Source: Bacillus cytotoxicus
GTDB taxonomy: Bacteria; Bacillota; Bacilli; Bacillales; Bacillaceae_G
NCBI RefSeq assembly: GCF_023715645.1
Contig: NZ_JAMBOP010000004.1
Span: 124,001 to 188,000 of the forward strand
Direction: 5' to 3'
Length of the DNA: 64,000 nucleotides
Position 1 is the first letter of the stretch. Every line of letters begins with the position of its first letter. Both the position numbers and the translations under genes were made by a program. The notes beneath the pieces are model-generated. The model was not told where the DNA came from. It saw only the letters and a program-made list of their open reading frames with translations, and did no database searches. Positions 52,413-61,924 of this stretch are shown here, in pieces.

Positions 52413-53774
52413 CTACACTGCTATTTCCAAAACAACTCTTGCCCCGCCTAGTTTTTCTGAATGACTTAAGTAAATATTTCCACCGTGCTGCTTTGCAAAG
52501 TTTTTGGCAATATATAATCCGATTCCATGATGATGTTTTGAAGTTCTACTTTTATCTCCTCTATAAAACTGCTCTGTCGCTGCATTCATTTCTTCTTTTG
52601 TAAATCCTCTTCCTGCATCCTCGATAATGAACCTGACCTTACTATTACTAGTTTCAACTGAAAACAGCAAGTCACCACATACCGGAGAATATTCAATAGC
52701 ATTCATCATCACATTCATAATCGCTCTTTTTAAAGCAACCTCATCACCATGAATATATTTCGGTATGTCCTCAACCTCTTTCATTACATGTAACTGTTTG
52801 TCCAAAGCACAAATTGCACTTTCTTCTATAATATTTTCAATAAAGTTTTGAAGTTCTATTTGCTGAAATTGAAGTGAAGTTCCTTCCTCACTTTTCGTAA
52901 TGTCGAGCAATGATTGCATATACATCTCCATTTCAGCAACACTTTTCAAAATATGCCCGTTACATTTCTTTTGATCCGAATCCAGCATGAATTCGTTTAA
53001 CAACTCGGCATTCCCTCTCAGTATCGTTAATGGCGTTTTGACATCATGCGCTAAAGCAGCAATCTGTTCTCTTCTATTCGTTTCCATCTCCCACTGTTTA
53101 CGCAAGGAATCGTTCAGTTCATCTTTCATTTTTACTAAGGAATTTAATATGTCATTCACTTCTACTATTTTCGATTGCTCTACTTGAAAATCTAAATCTT
53201 CCTTTTGAATTTTATCGGTTACTTTTTTCAAAAGTAGCATTTCCTTTGACAATGATTTCCCAAAAGAACGAGATAGAAATAACACTTCTGCAACAAATAA
53301 TAGGATAAAAGAGATAATCAAAGAAATGTCTGGGATTGGTAAGTACTTCTGCAAAACAGGATTTTTATAACTCGTATGCAATGTATATAAAACGACGCAA
53401 ATATCTTTATTTCGCTTCATAACTGCATAGTAGTATCCTCCTCCGCCTATTTCGTTGTTCTGTACACTATCCCATATTTTCTTCGCATCATTTTTATGAA
53501 TATTCCCTTGAATGATGTTTCCTGAAAAGTCATACACAACATATTTATATTGTTTTAAAATCCGATCATCGCCTTGTTCTGCTTTTACTATGGCGTCTCT
53601 TTGCGATTCAATTTGTTTCTCATAATAATTCGCGGGAAGAATCACTCCTGTGTTAACGCCAATACTGAACAAGCTCATATGAATAGCAACTAAAGCAATC
53701 GTCCCTATTGAAAATGCGAAAATATACCGTATAAAAATTTTGCGGAGATTGATTTGTTTTTTTACTTTTTCCAT
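52413..53774 (-). CDS. Sensor histidine kinase of the lantibiotic-protection operon
   Basis: A 453-residue kinase with two membrane helices (about 13-37 and 150-170) around an extracellular sensor of about 115 residues; a HAMP-like stretch; the H-box IAALAHDVKTPLTILRGNAELL; N-box MNAIEYSP; DAGRGF and HHGIGLYIAKNFAKQHGG. It resembles SpaK/CprK-type kinases that sense antimicrobial peptides. It overlaps the response regulator gene by 13 bp and the operon also encodes the transporter it likely controls. Confidence 0.9.
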   Translation of the reverse strand: MEKVKKQINLRKIFIRYIFAFSIGTIALVAIHMSLFSIGVNTGVILPANYYEKQIESQRDAIVKAEQGDDRILKQYKYVVYDFSGNIIQGNIHKNDAKKIWDSVQNNEIGGGGYYYAVMKRNKDICVVLYTLHTSYKNPVLQKYLPIPDISLIISFILLFVAEVLFLSRSFGKSLSKEMLLLKKVTDKIQKEDLDFQVEQSKIVEVNDILNSLVKMKDELNDSLRKQWEMETNRREQIAALAHDVKTPLTILRGNAELLNEFMLDSDQKKCNGHILKSVAEMEMYMQSLLDITKSEEGTSLQFQQIELQNFIENIIEESAICALDKQLHVMKEVEDIPKYIHGDEVALKRAIMNVMMNAIEYSPVCGDLLFSVETSNSKVRFIIEDAGRGFTKEEMNAATEQFYRGDKSRTSKHHHGIGLYIAKNFAKQHGGNIYLSHSEKLGGARVVLEIAV

Positions 53775-54424
53775 TTATATCCGATTCCCCACACTGTTTC
53801 GATTGGATTCATCCCATACTTAGATAATTTATAGCGCACATTTTTAATATGCTCCACAATGACTTGATTGTCACTATCACCATCATATCCAAAAACATTT
53901 TCATAGATTTTTTCTCTTGAAAAGACTTGACCGTGATTCAAAGCTAAATATTCACAAATTCCGTACTCGCTTTTCGTAAACGGAATAACTGTTTCGTCAT
54001 ACTTTATTTCTTTACACGATAGATTAAATGTAAGACCCGACAGAGAAAATGCATTTTGCTTTTCCCTATGTTCACGCCTTACATGTGCTGATACTCTTGC
54101 ACGCAGTTCGCCAATTCCAAAAGGTTTTGTAATATAATCATCTCCGCCAAGGCTAAGCCCTGTGATCAAATCTTTTTCCATTGTTCTCGCAGTTAGAAAC
54201 ACAATAGGACTATCCACCAAGTCCCGGATATCCTGACAGAGTGTAAATCCATCTATTTCCGGCATCATGACATCTAATAAAATTAAATCATAATGAGAAA
54301 ACTTGTTCTTTGAAATCGCAAGAGGATTACTCACGGCAGTTACCTCATGTCCTTCTTTTTCTAAAGCACTTTTTATAATATAAAGAATGCCTTCTTCATC
54401 ATCAATTGCTAATATTTTTGCCAT
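53762..54424 (-). CDS. OmpR-family response regulator
   Basis: A 220-residue regulator from ATG 54424, preceded by GGAGGGG. Receiver domain with LAIDDEEGIL, phosphorylated Asp in LILLDVMMPEIDGF, Thr in FLTAR and Lys in YITKPFG; C-terminal winged helix (FTKSEYGICEYLALNHGQVFSREKIYENVFGYDGDSDNQVIVEHIKNVRYKLSKYG). Partner of the overlapping kinase; target likely the ABC transporter genes upstream. Confidence 0.92.
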   Translation of the reverse strand: MAKILAIDDEEGILYIIKSALEKEGHEVTAVSNPLAISKNKFSHYDLILLDVMMPEIDGFTLCQDIRDLVDSPIVFLTARTMEKDLITGLSLGGDDYITKPFGIGELRARVSAHVRREHREKQNAFSLSGLTFNLSCKEIKYDETVIPFTKSEYGICEYLALNHGQVFSREKIYENVFGYDGDSDNQVIVEHIKNVRYKLSKYGMNPIETVWGIGYKWKK

Positions 54425-54475
54425 ACAGGTCCCCTCCTCCAACTTCCATTATAATGCTGTATTTACAAAATGTGT

Positions 54476-55234
54476 TTACATTTCTTTGCGTCCTTCATAA
54501 TAGGAAAACCAGATAAGAGACATAACAAACGCAATAATTGTTAAGCAAATGCAAATAACTGCTCCCATTTCAGCATCTGCTTGCAGGGCATGAAACGAAT
54601 CTGGATTCAATTTGTATGCAAAAAAACTATTACTCAATCTCATTCCCCACGCACACGGAATGTATTTCCAAATCAGATCCCCTAGCCCGGTATACATTAA
54701 AGCTGCCACCAAGCATTCCATAATGCCCACTCCAATGGAAGCACCTTTACTAAAGCGAAAGTTCAAGAACAGATGGAATAGATACATAAAAATCTGACAA
54801 CCAAAAAGGACGAAAGATATCCCAAAATAGAAAGACAGTGGTAATTCATTCTGCCCTAGCAGAAAATGAAATCCTCCCGCAAATCCAACGACTGCTACTA
54901 TAGTCGAACAAAATCCGCATATTAACAGCAAACATACTTTACTAATAAATGCTTTCCGCTTTCCATACTCTGTTGATAAAAGTTCTGTAAAATTCCCTGC
55001 TAACGCTTCTTGTTCTACAACTAAAGAACTTACAACACTAATTAAGAGCGGAAAAGCTATTGATAATACTTGTATATAACCAGGAACCTTACTAATAGAA
55101 TCTAGTTTTGAAAAGGAGTAATAACTTAAAAACAGAACAATCCCGATAATTGGCATCGCTATATGTATCCAGAAAAAAACTGTGTGTTTCATTTTTAGAA
55201 AATCAGCTCTTAGTATCCTCGACAAAACTCCCAT
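54476..55234 (-). CDS. Lantibiotic-protection ABC permease, MutG/EpiG-like
   Basis: A 252-residue protein with six membrane segments, from ATG 55234 (GGAGGAAAAA upstream). Begins MGVLSRILRADFLKMKHTVFFWIHIAMPIIGIVLFLSYY, as in SpaG/MutG permeases, and contains VEQEALAGNFTELLSTEYGKRKAFISKV. It follows the other permease by one base. With the ATPase and second permease it would expel lantibiotics from the membrane. No lantibiotic synthesis gene is in the window, so this is self-standing resistance. Confidence 0.85.
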   Translation of the reverse strand: MGVLSRILRADFLKMKHTVFFWIHIAMPIIGIVLFLSYYSFSKLDSISKVPGYIQVLSIAFPLLISVVSSLVVEQEALAGNFTELLSTEYGKRKAFISKVCLLLICGFCSTIVAVVGFAGGFHFLLGQNELPLSFYFGISFVLFGCQIFMYLFHLFLNFRFSKGASIGVGIMECLVAALMYTGLGDLIWKYIPCAWGMRLSNSFFAYKLNPDSFHALQADAEMGAVICICLTIIAFVMSLIWFSYYEGRKEM

Positions 55235-55235
55235 T

Positions 55236-55988
55236 TTATTTTTCCTCCTGCTTTTCAAACCATTTTGCTGTCACATAAGTTAAGAAAAGGAACAGCACTA
55301 CCGAAATAACTATCCCTGGCAGTAGGACATGATAGGAGAGGAGTTCTGGTGTAAACGTTATACTTCCTGGTTCTGCATACAACCCATTCGGTAATATTTT
55401 TACAATCGGTATCATGAGTCTGCTTGGGTATGTAAATGGATTCATCCACCAACTACTTGTTATTGCAAATTGAATTCCTAAAAATACATTCGCTCCCATA
55501 CTCAATAGAATCGTCAGAAATACCCCTATTTTGTTACCTAAAAACAAACATATAGGAATTTGCCACATAACAGTAACGATTACAACAAAGATCCCTAATA
55601 ATGCATTCTCCGCAGGAATCATTCGGAAACCCTTTATATTTATTAGTAAACCAAATAGCTGCATTCCACAGAAAAAAATCATACAGGAGCAAATCAAAAT
55701 TCCTAAAACCAGTAATATTTTAGAAATCCATATTCGTTTTAAGGAAATGGGTAACGATAAAACAGCCCGATTATTCATTTTTTTATCCCTCTACGCAATA
55801 AGTACACAACTTAAAGAAAGCACTCCCGGAAGAATCATAGTGTACCACCAGTTGTAACTATTTAATTGAACATAATCCCCTGATACTAAAAAAGCAAACA
55901 GTATGGGAACGAATGGCGCTAGCCAAATAAGTTTATTCAAAAAAGTATGTCTAATTTTGATTTTTTCAGATACAAGATATGGAATCAC
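55236..55988 (-). pseudogene. Lantibiotic-protection ABC permease, MutE/EpiE-like, split by an in-frame stop
   Basis: One continuous frame of about 250 codons (GTG 55988 to stop 55236), the family's normal length, carries a single TAG at 55793-55791. Before it: MIPYLVSEKIKIRHTFLNKL, GDYVQLNSYNWWYTMILPGVLSLSCVLIA; after it RDKKMNNRAVLSLPISLKRIWISKILL continues in the same frame with four more helices. GAGGGAT before ATG 55778 could allow the second part to be made separately. Either a nonsense mutation, a sequencing error or a two-part protein. Confidence 0.8.
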
Positions 55989-55991
55989 TTC

Positions 55992-56696
55992 TTATGCCTC
56001 CCTTTTATATTTTCTCGCCACTTGTACAAATAAGTTTTCCAAGTCATCGGTCTTATTCAGTTCCCCCTGATACCCCAATACACCGTTCGCTATAATCCCA
56101 ACATGATCCGCAACCAGGCTTACCTCGCTTAAAATGTGACTGGATAAAATGACAGTAATTCCTTTCTTAGGGAAAGAAAGTATCAGTTCTCTTAATTCCT
56201 GTATGCCAAATGGGTCAAGTCCATTCATTGGTTCATCTAATATTAAAAGCTTCGGATGATTAAGCAACGCAATCGCAATTCCCAATCGTTGCTTCATTCC
56301 CATTGAAAATTTACCTGCCTTTTTCTTACCTGTATTCTCTAGTTCTACAACATGCAATACTTCATCAATTCTTGACTTTGGCAACCCTAAAGCAGTCGTA
56401 CGAACAAGCAAATTTTCTCTTGCTGTTAAATTTTCATACAGCGGAGGTGCCTCAATTAAAGCACCGATAGAATGTAAATCGTGCCGCGTCCATGTATGAC
56501 CATCGAAATAAATTTCACCTGAAGTAGGTGTAAGCATGCCCGTTATCATTTTCAAAGTAGTCGACTTCCCTGCCCCGTTCGCACCTAACAATCCGTAGAT
56601 TGAATGTTTCGGTACAGAAAGTGAAATATCTTGTACTACCTTTTGTTTTTGAAATGTTTTGCAAAGATTCTTTGTTTCTAAAATCATTTCACTCAT
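55992..56696 (-). CDS. Lantibiotic-protection ABC transporter ATPase (SpaF/MutF-like)
   Basis: A 234-residue ATPase from ATG 56696 (GGAGGAAGTTTAG upstream). Walker A GLLGANGAGKSTT, signature FSMGMKQRLGIA, Walker B LLILDEPMNGLDP, switch His SSHIL. The E-loop variant (IGALIEAPPLYENLTARENL) has Glu rather than Gln at the Q-loop position, a mark of lantibiotic LanF ATPases. First gene of the five-gene operon ATPase-permease-permease-regulator-kinase. Confidence 0.92.
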   Translation of the reverse strand: MSEMILETKNLCKTFQKQKVVQDISLSVPKHSIYGLLGANGAGKSTTLKMITGMLTPTSGEIYFDGHTWTRHDLHSIGALIEAPPLYENLTARENLLVRTTALGLPKSRIDEVLHVVELENTGKKKAGKFSMGMKQRLGIAIALLNHPKLLILDEPMNGLDPFGIQELRELILSFPKKGITVILSSHILSEVSLVADHVGIIANGVLGYQGELNKTDDLENLFVQVARKYKREA

Positions 56697-57106
56697 TCTA
56701 AACTTCCTCCTTGTCTTTGGTGAGTTTAGAATAAATGACAATTATAAGGATTCTATAAGGAAAATGAAAAATATAGCGATTGAAACGAAGAGTTATATGT
56801 AAAGGCACACAAAAACCCCGAATCATGATGAGATAACATTCACGTGAACAATGGATAGAATTCTATTTCTGCCTTAAACGAATACGTAATATTCCTGCAA
56901 TTCAATATTACGTAATTAATGAAAGTGATTTGAAACTATCGAAAGGTATCAAAACATTTCCTATTACTGTAAAACAGCGCGGACTTTGCTCAATATTTCA
57001 CTTACTTTAGTTACATAATTTATGTTAATTCCAAATTATTTTTAAATAAGTCAAATAACTTTATGATGACCTTATAAGAAATAGCCGGCTAAAAATTTAT
57101 CACCAT

Positions 57107-57124
57107 TTGTGAAATTATTCACAA
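57107..57124. promoter_or_regulatory. Rex-type operator
   Basis: TTGTGAAATTATTCACAA matches the redox repressor Rex consensus TTGTGAANNNNTTCACAA (it also contains an Fnr-like TGTGA-N6-TCACA). It lies 25 bp before the AEC transporter start. The rest of the 450-bp gap 56697-57148 is AT-rich, without a visible gene. Confidence 0.7.
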
Positions 57125-57148
57125 TTAATTCGTTTGGAGGAAAGATCC

Positions 57149-58207
57149 ATGAATGTATTTCAAATTATTCAGAAGACAGTCACTAATATGAATATTCTCA
57201 GTGCCATTACTTCAACAATCTTCATTATATTGCTAGGTTTCTTTTGTCGCAAAAAAGGAATTTTTAATGATCAAGTTGGAAAGATGCTATCAAAAGTCGT
57301 ATTATCCGTTGCTTTACCTGCTCTAGCTTTCACATCTTTTATGATGGATATTAATCAAAAATCTTTAGCTGAAGGAATGAACATTTTAATTTGGGGATTA
57401 CTTATTTACATTATTTTAATTTTTGTCTCTAAGCCTATGTATCTGAAATTTAAAGGTGACAAGCAAGATACATTACGTGTTTTAACAATTTTCGGTTCAA
57501 CAACTTTCTTTGGTATTCCGATTGTAGGTGCTATATATGGACCTAAAGGTGTGCTATACGCCTCCATTTTCAATATTGGTTACCGAATTTTTCTATACTC
57601 GTATGGTTATATCAAGATGAGTGGCCTGAAAATGGAAGCAAAAAATATAAAAGAAATGTTTGCAAATCCTATTGTCATTGCGACTTTTCTCGGATTATTT
57701 ATCTGGATGTTCCAAGAATATTTACCTCAAGTAGCCGTTACAGCTGCTAATGGAAAAGTATCAAACGTTGCATTTTTACGAATTGACCGGACTGCCGTTT
57801 GGTTATATAAACCGATGACTTATTTATCAGGACTAGCTTCACCACTTGCTTGGCTTTCGATTGGAGCAACACTCGGTGCTGTAAACTTCAAAACAGCGAT
57901 TACAGATCGAACATCTTTCATCTACAGCATAAACAAAATTGTGTTCGTTCCTATTATTAACATTGTATTTCTCGCAATTCTTTCACTTACAGGAATTCTT
58001 TCAATGAGCGCTATTTCTGTAGGAGTTGTTGTCATTATGATGGCGACACCAACTGCTACTGTAGCAGCGGCTTATGCAATTAGCTTTGATAAAGATGCGC
58101 TGCTTGCTTCGAATGCATCTTTACTTTCTACAATTTGTGCGGTTGTGATGATTCCTGTGTGGATTATCATCATTAATTTAATAAGTGGTACAGGAATATT
58201 TGGATAA
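57149..58207 (+). CDS. AEC-family transporter (malate/lactate-type permease)
   Basis: A 352-residue membrane protein from ATG 57149, preceded by GGAGGAAAG. About ten helices in two halves; typical segments LLGFFCRKKGIFNDQVGKMLSKVVLSVALPALAFTSFM and TIFGSTTFFGIPIVGAIYG, and MMATPTATVAAAYA near the end. Family members carry auxin in plants and malate or other organic acids in bacteria. Co-directional with a D-lactate dehydrogenase 30 bp downstream under one Rex-type site, so export or uptake of D-lactate or malate is inferred. Confidence 0.88.
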   Translation: MNVFQIIQKTVTNMNILSAITSTIFIILLGFFCRKKGIFNDQVGKMLSKVVLSVALPALAFTSFMMDINQKSLAEGMNILIWGLLIYIILIFVSKPMYLKFKGDKQDTLRVLTIFGSTTFFGIPIVGAIYGPKGVLYASIFNIGYRIFLYSYGYIKMSGLKMEAKNIKEMFANPIVIATFLGLFIWMFQEYLPQVAVTAANGKVSNVAFLRIDRTAVWLYKPMTYLSGLASPLAWLSIGATLGAVNFKTAITDRTSFIYSINKIVFVPIINIVFLAILSLTGILSMSAISVGVVVIMMATPTATVAAAYAISFDKDALLASNASLLSTICAVVMIPVWIIIINLISGTGIFG

Positions 58208-58237
58208 AAAACTATAATGATAATGGAGAGATGAACT

Positions 58238-59272
58238 ATGACATTAAAAGTAGCTTGTTACGGAGTTAGAGAAAATGAAGTACCGTTTTTTAATCAATTA
58301 AATAAGCATAATTTCGAGCTATGCTTAATTGAAGATTTACTTAGACATGACAATATTGAAACTGCTAGCGGAATGGATGCTGTTTTATTAAGAGGAAATT
58401 GCATAGCAGATTTACAAAATATAAAAAAATTAAAAGAATACGGTGTAAAATATTTGTTCACACGTACTGTTGGCTATAATCATATTGATTTGCAAGCAGC
58501 AGCAGATTATGACATGCACGTGGCAAGGGTTCCTTCCTACTCTCCAAATGCTATTGCAGAACTATCTTTAACACTTGCTATGTCATTATTAAGACATACG
58601 ACATACACAACAACAAAAACAGCGAATCAAGATTTCACTGTAGATCGGACGATGTTCAGCAAAGAGATTAGAAACTGTAAAGTCGGTATTATTGGTACTG
58701 GTAAAATCGGATTAACGGAAGCGAAACTTTTTAAAGGGCTTGGCGCTGAAGTGCTTGGATATGACGTATTCCAAAGTGATGCAGCGAAACAAACAGTTAC
58801 CTTTATGGAATTGGACGATTTATTAAAAGAAAGTGATATCGTAAGTATACACGTCCCTTATATTCCAGGAACAAATGATAAAATGATCGATGCTGAGTTC
58901 ATTTCAAAAATGAAAGATGGAGCCATTCTCATTAACACCGCTCGAGGTGAACTGCAAGATAATGAAGCCATTCTTAATGCCTTGCAATCTCATAAACTAG
59001 AAGGCTTTGCAACAGATGTATTTGAAAATGAAGAAAACATATTCTTTCAAAAATTTGATAAAACAACAAAAAAATTAGATCCAACCGTTCAAGCACTACT
59101 AGAACTATACCCTCGTGTCCTCGTGACACCTCATATGGGATCTAATACAGATGAAGCACTTACGAATATGATTGAAACAAGCTTCGAAAACCTGCATGAT
59201 ATCATTACAAAAGAGCACACAGCAAATGCTGTGCCTTTACCGAAAAAACGAGAACTTGTTTCTATAAACTGA
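58238..59272 (+). CDS. D-lactate dehydrogenase (D-2-hydroxyacid dehydrogenase)
   Basis: A 344-residue NAD-dependent enzyme. Catalytic residues Arg236 (NTARGEL), Glu263 (TDVFENE) and His299 (VTPHMGS) are in place; the NAD fold is VGIIGTGKIGLTEAKLFKGLGAEVLGYD. The family reduces pyruvate to D-lactate to regenerate NAD. Second gene after the Rex-type operator, consistent with induction when NADH rises. A VanH-type role is less likely as no van genes are near. GGAGAG precedes ATG 58238. Confidence 0.9.
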   Translation: MTLKVACYGVRENEVPFFNQLNKHNFELCLIEDLLRHDNIETASGMDAVLLRGNCIADLQNIKKLKEYGVKYLFTRTVGYNHIDLQAAADYDMHVARVPSYSPNAIAELSLTLAMSLLRHTTYTTTKTANQDFTVDRTMFSKEIRNCKVGIIGTGKIGLTEAKLFKGLGAEVLGYDVFQSDAAKQTVTFMELDDLLKESDIVSIHVPYIPGTNDKMIDAEFISKMKDGAILINTARGELQDNEAILNALQSHKLEGFATDVFENEENIFFQKFDKTTKKLDPTVQALLELYPRVLVTPHMGSNTDEALTNMIETSFENLHDIITKEHTANAVPLPKKRELVSIN

Positions 59273-59285
59273 TTACTATATGCCA

Positions 59286-59325
59286 TAAAAAAGAGTCAAA
59301 CTGTTTTCAAGTTTGACTCTTTTTA
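59286..59325. terminator. Terminator of the D-lactate dehydrogenase operon
   Basis: AAAAAGAGTCAAACT/AGTTTGACTCTTTTT perfect-arm hairpin. Confidence 0.9.
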
Positions 59326-59409
59326 TTAGGCTTCAACGTACAGCGTGTAAATTTTGCAACATCTAAATCCCAGCTATGCAGAATAAAAAGTACCTGCACT
59401 CGTTTGCTC

Positions 59410-59500
59410 TTTCTGTTTTTATATCGTACGTGGCAGAAAAAGGCCCTGACCGCTTCTATGCACGGCCAGTTGCTCTCGACCATTTTAAAAAATGCTTTTC
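59410..59500. repeat. GC-rich core repeat (copy G)
   Basis: CGTGGCAGAAAAAGGCCCTGACC ... GGCCAGTTGCTCTCG, same as the core of copies A and B, without their ends. Confidence 0.6.
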
Positions 59501-59544
59501 TGTCAGTTTTCTATTTGATGTATACATAGTGTCATCAATGCTAC

Positions 59545-60273
59545 TTATTTAAAAGACATGATCAAGTTCTCTTTCTCAGGGACAACATGAAATACCGTAA
59601 TTGGTCGCCCAACTGCTAAATACTTCAATTCTTCACTTAAATACCCAATCTCATTTAAAAACAACAAATACTTCTTTGTTGAAATACGTGATAAATCTAC
59701 TTCTTTCGCAATATCCTCTGTTGAAAAATACCCCTCTTGTTCCATTAGCACATGAAGAATCTTTTTCAATGTTATTTTGGATAATCCTTTAGGAATTTTT
59801 GAACGCAATTCCTTACAAGCAGGATTTACAAGAGAAGGGGCCCTCTCTTTTATTAATAATTGATCTAACGTATCTTGATCAGTTTCCTCTAACTTAGTAG
59901 TTAGTGAATGATATTGGAGAAAGTTTTCTATTGCTAGTTCAAACCTTTCATATGAGAAAGGTTTAATTAAGAAATCAATTACCCCACACTCTAGTGATTT
60001 CTTAATAGTAGGTATATCATGAGCTGCTGTAATCATAATAATTGGTATGGAAAGCTGTTTTTGACGTACCGTTTGTAAAAAATCAATCCCCGTTTCTCCT
60101 GGCAAATAAACATCAAGTAAGATTAAATCTGGTACATTCTTATTAATTACATCCCACAATTCACCAATATTGCCGACAGAAGCGATAATTCGAAAACCTT
60201 CAAACCGCTCAATAAATTGTCGATTGATCATTGCAACCATAGGGTCATCCTCAACTATGATAACTTTAATCAT
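59545..60273 (-). CDS. CitB/DcuR-family response regulator
   Basis: A 242-residue regulator. Receiver domain with IIVEDDPMVAMINRQFI, phosphorylated Asp in LILLDVYLPGETGIDFL, Thr in MITA and Lys in LIKPF; C-terminal helix-turn-helix (GYFSTEDIAKEVDLSRISTKKYLLFLNEIGYL). This layout is that of B. subtilis MalR/CitT, regulators for uptake of C4- or tricarboxylates. It overlaps the kinase by 8 bp. The adjacent Rex-linked AEC transporter and D-lactate dehydrogenase are possible targets, unproven. Confidence 0.92.
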   Translation of the reverse strand: MIKVIIVEDDPMVAMINRQFIERFEGFRIIASVGNIGELWDVINKNVPDLILLDVYLPGETGIDFLQTVRQKQLSIPIIMITAAHDIPTIKKSLECGVIDFLIKPFSYERFELAIENFLQYHSLTTKLEETDQDTLDQLLIKERAPSLVNPACKELRSKIPKGLSKITLKKILHVLMEQEGYFSTEDIAKEVDLSRISTKKYLLFLNEIGYLSEELKYLAVGRPITVFHVVPEKENLIMSFK

Positions 60274-61891
60274 CTATGTTCCTCCGTCTATAAGGTACTT
60301 CAATTCGAAAAATACTTCCGTTCCCTACTTCTGATTGTACATCAACAAGGCCACCATATTGTTTGACAATTGATTGAACAGCATCCAATCCATATCCTCT
60401 AGCCTCGCCTTTTGTTGAAAATCCTCTCTCAAAAATACGTTTCATTACCTCTTCATCCATGCCTACTCCTGTATCCTTCACTTCAATTAGAATCACTTCC
60501 TCCTCCTCATCATAGTGCAGAAAGAGCATCGCTTGTTTTATCAACGTTAACGACATAGCCTCCTTGGCATTATCTAGTAAAATCCCCATTGATAATAACA
60601 AATCATGAAGCATCTCACCCATTTTCATACTTGGGAAATGAGAATCTGCATCTATTATTAATGTTACACCTTGCTCCTTTAACTCGCTCGTTTTCCCAAG
60701 TAAGAAACCAGCAACTGCTGGACTTTTAATTTTATCAGCTACAAACCCGATTTCTCGGTGATAATCAGCATTTAACACACGAATAAAGTGATTGACATCC
60801 TCATATTTTTCCAATTCAATCAATCCTAAAATCGTATGCAATTGATTCATAAATTTATGATTTTGCGCGCGCAAGGCATCAATATATTGCTCTGTTCCAC
60901 TAAGCTCTCGAATAAGCTGCTGCAGTTCTGATTGATCACGTAAAGTTGCAACCGCCCCATAAATTTTTTTATCTATATAGATAACCTGAATATTAACAAT
61001 AAATTCAAGCTGATTCACGACAATTACATGATCGGAAATTGACTTTCCTGTCGTAAATACTTCACCAAAAAACGTTGAAAAGATATCTTTATCGAGGTAG
61101 CCTTCTTTCATATTGTCTCCGGTAAACTTTGCCTTATTTATGAGTTCTGTAAAATTCAAATTTTGTAAGAGGATTTTTCGCTCTGGACTTACCGCAATGA
61201 TCCCTTCACCTACTGAATCTATAATCGTATCGCGTTCCTTTATATTCGCCACAATTTGCGTAGGTTCGAATCCTAATAATATTTTCTTTAATTGCTTCGC
61301 CAAATACAATGCACCCAATATTCCTACAAAAAGGCCGAACCCTAATCCCATGTACAGATTTTTCTGCGCATCCCACAATTCTTTATTTATTGTTTTCTGT
61401 ACAAAACCTACACAAACAATACCAACTTGCTGACCTTTTTCATTCCAAATAGGTGTAAAGAAACGCGTTCCCTCTCCTAACACACCGACTTGCTTGGAAA
61501 AATGCTCAGAACCATTTAATGATTTTTTGGCATCCTCAATATCTGAAAAAGGTTTTCCTATAACACTTTTATCTGGATGTGATTTTCGAATCAGCTCATT
61601 ATTAAGCACAACAACAAAATTAACACCTGTCGATTCCATCACTTCCAGCGTATACTGCTCTATCGCCGGACTAGATGAATCATTAGCAACATCATTTATG
61701 ACACGTGGATCTTTCGCAACCACCCTGGCAGTGCTTTTCAATTTTTCATTCACAACATCTTTTTCTCGATCCAACACATAAAAATGTAACAGAGTCGCAC
61801 TTGCTATTAACGAAACCAAGACTGACATTACAACCAATAATGTCGTCATTTTTTTTAATGATAATTTAGATAACCATTTATTTCGCTTCAT
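60266..61891 (-). CDS. CitA/DcuS-family sensor histidine kinase
   Basis: A 541-residue kinase: membrane helix 15-35; extracytoplasmic PAS-like (PDC) sensor (about 40-175) with NNELIRKSHPDKSVIGKPFSD, the C4-dicarboxylate or citrate-binding layout; second helix (about 180-200); cytoplasmic PAS (IVANIKERDTIIDSVGEGIIAVS); SpoB-type dimer domain with LRAQNHKFMNQLHTILGLIELEKY holding the phospho-His; and an ATPase domain (DNAKEAM, DTGVGM, GYGLDAVQSIV). Matches B. subtilis MalK in size and order. It likely senses malate, citrate or a related acid. Confidence 0.92.
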   Translation of the reverse strand: MKRNKWLSKLSLKKMTTLLVVMSVLVSLIASATLLHFYVLDREKDVVNEKLKSTARVVAKDPRVINDVANDSSSPAIEQYTLEVMESTGVNFVVVLNNELIRKSHPDKSVIGKPFSDIEDAKKSLNGSEHFSKQVGVLGEGTRFFTPIWNEKGQQVGIVCVGFVQKTINKELWDAQKNLYMGLGFGLFVGILGALYLAKQLKKILLGFEPTQIVANIKERDTIIDSVGEGIIAVSPERKILLQNLNFTELINKAKFTGDNMKEGYLDKDIFSTFFGEVFTTGKSISDHVIVVNQLEFIVNIQVIYIDKKIYGAVATLRDQSELQQLIRELSGTEQYIDALRAQNHKFMNQLHTILGLIELEKYEDVNHFIRVLNADYHREIGFVADKIKSPAVAGFLLGKTSELKEQGVTLIIDADSHFPSMKMGEMLHDLLLSMGILLDNAKEAMSLTLIKQAMLFLHYDEEEEVILIEVKDTGVGMDEEVMKRIFERGFSTKGEARGYGLDAVQSIVKQYGGLVDVQSEVGNGSIFRIEVPYRRRNIDD

Positions 61892-61924
61892 ATATAAAAT
61901 CCTTCTATTAGAGTGGATAGTTTT

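Noticed and set aside
58238-59272. VanH-type vancomycin resistance dehydrogenase
   Set aside because: No vanA/vanX neighbours; the Rex-type site and transporter fit a fermentative D-lactate dehydrogenase.
59410-59500. Terminator or riboswitch of the adjacent genes
   Set aside because: The same core recurs at six other places in both orientations, beside unrelated genes, so it is an interspersed repeat.
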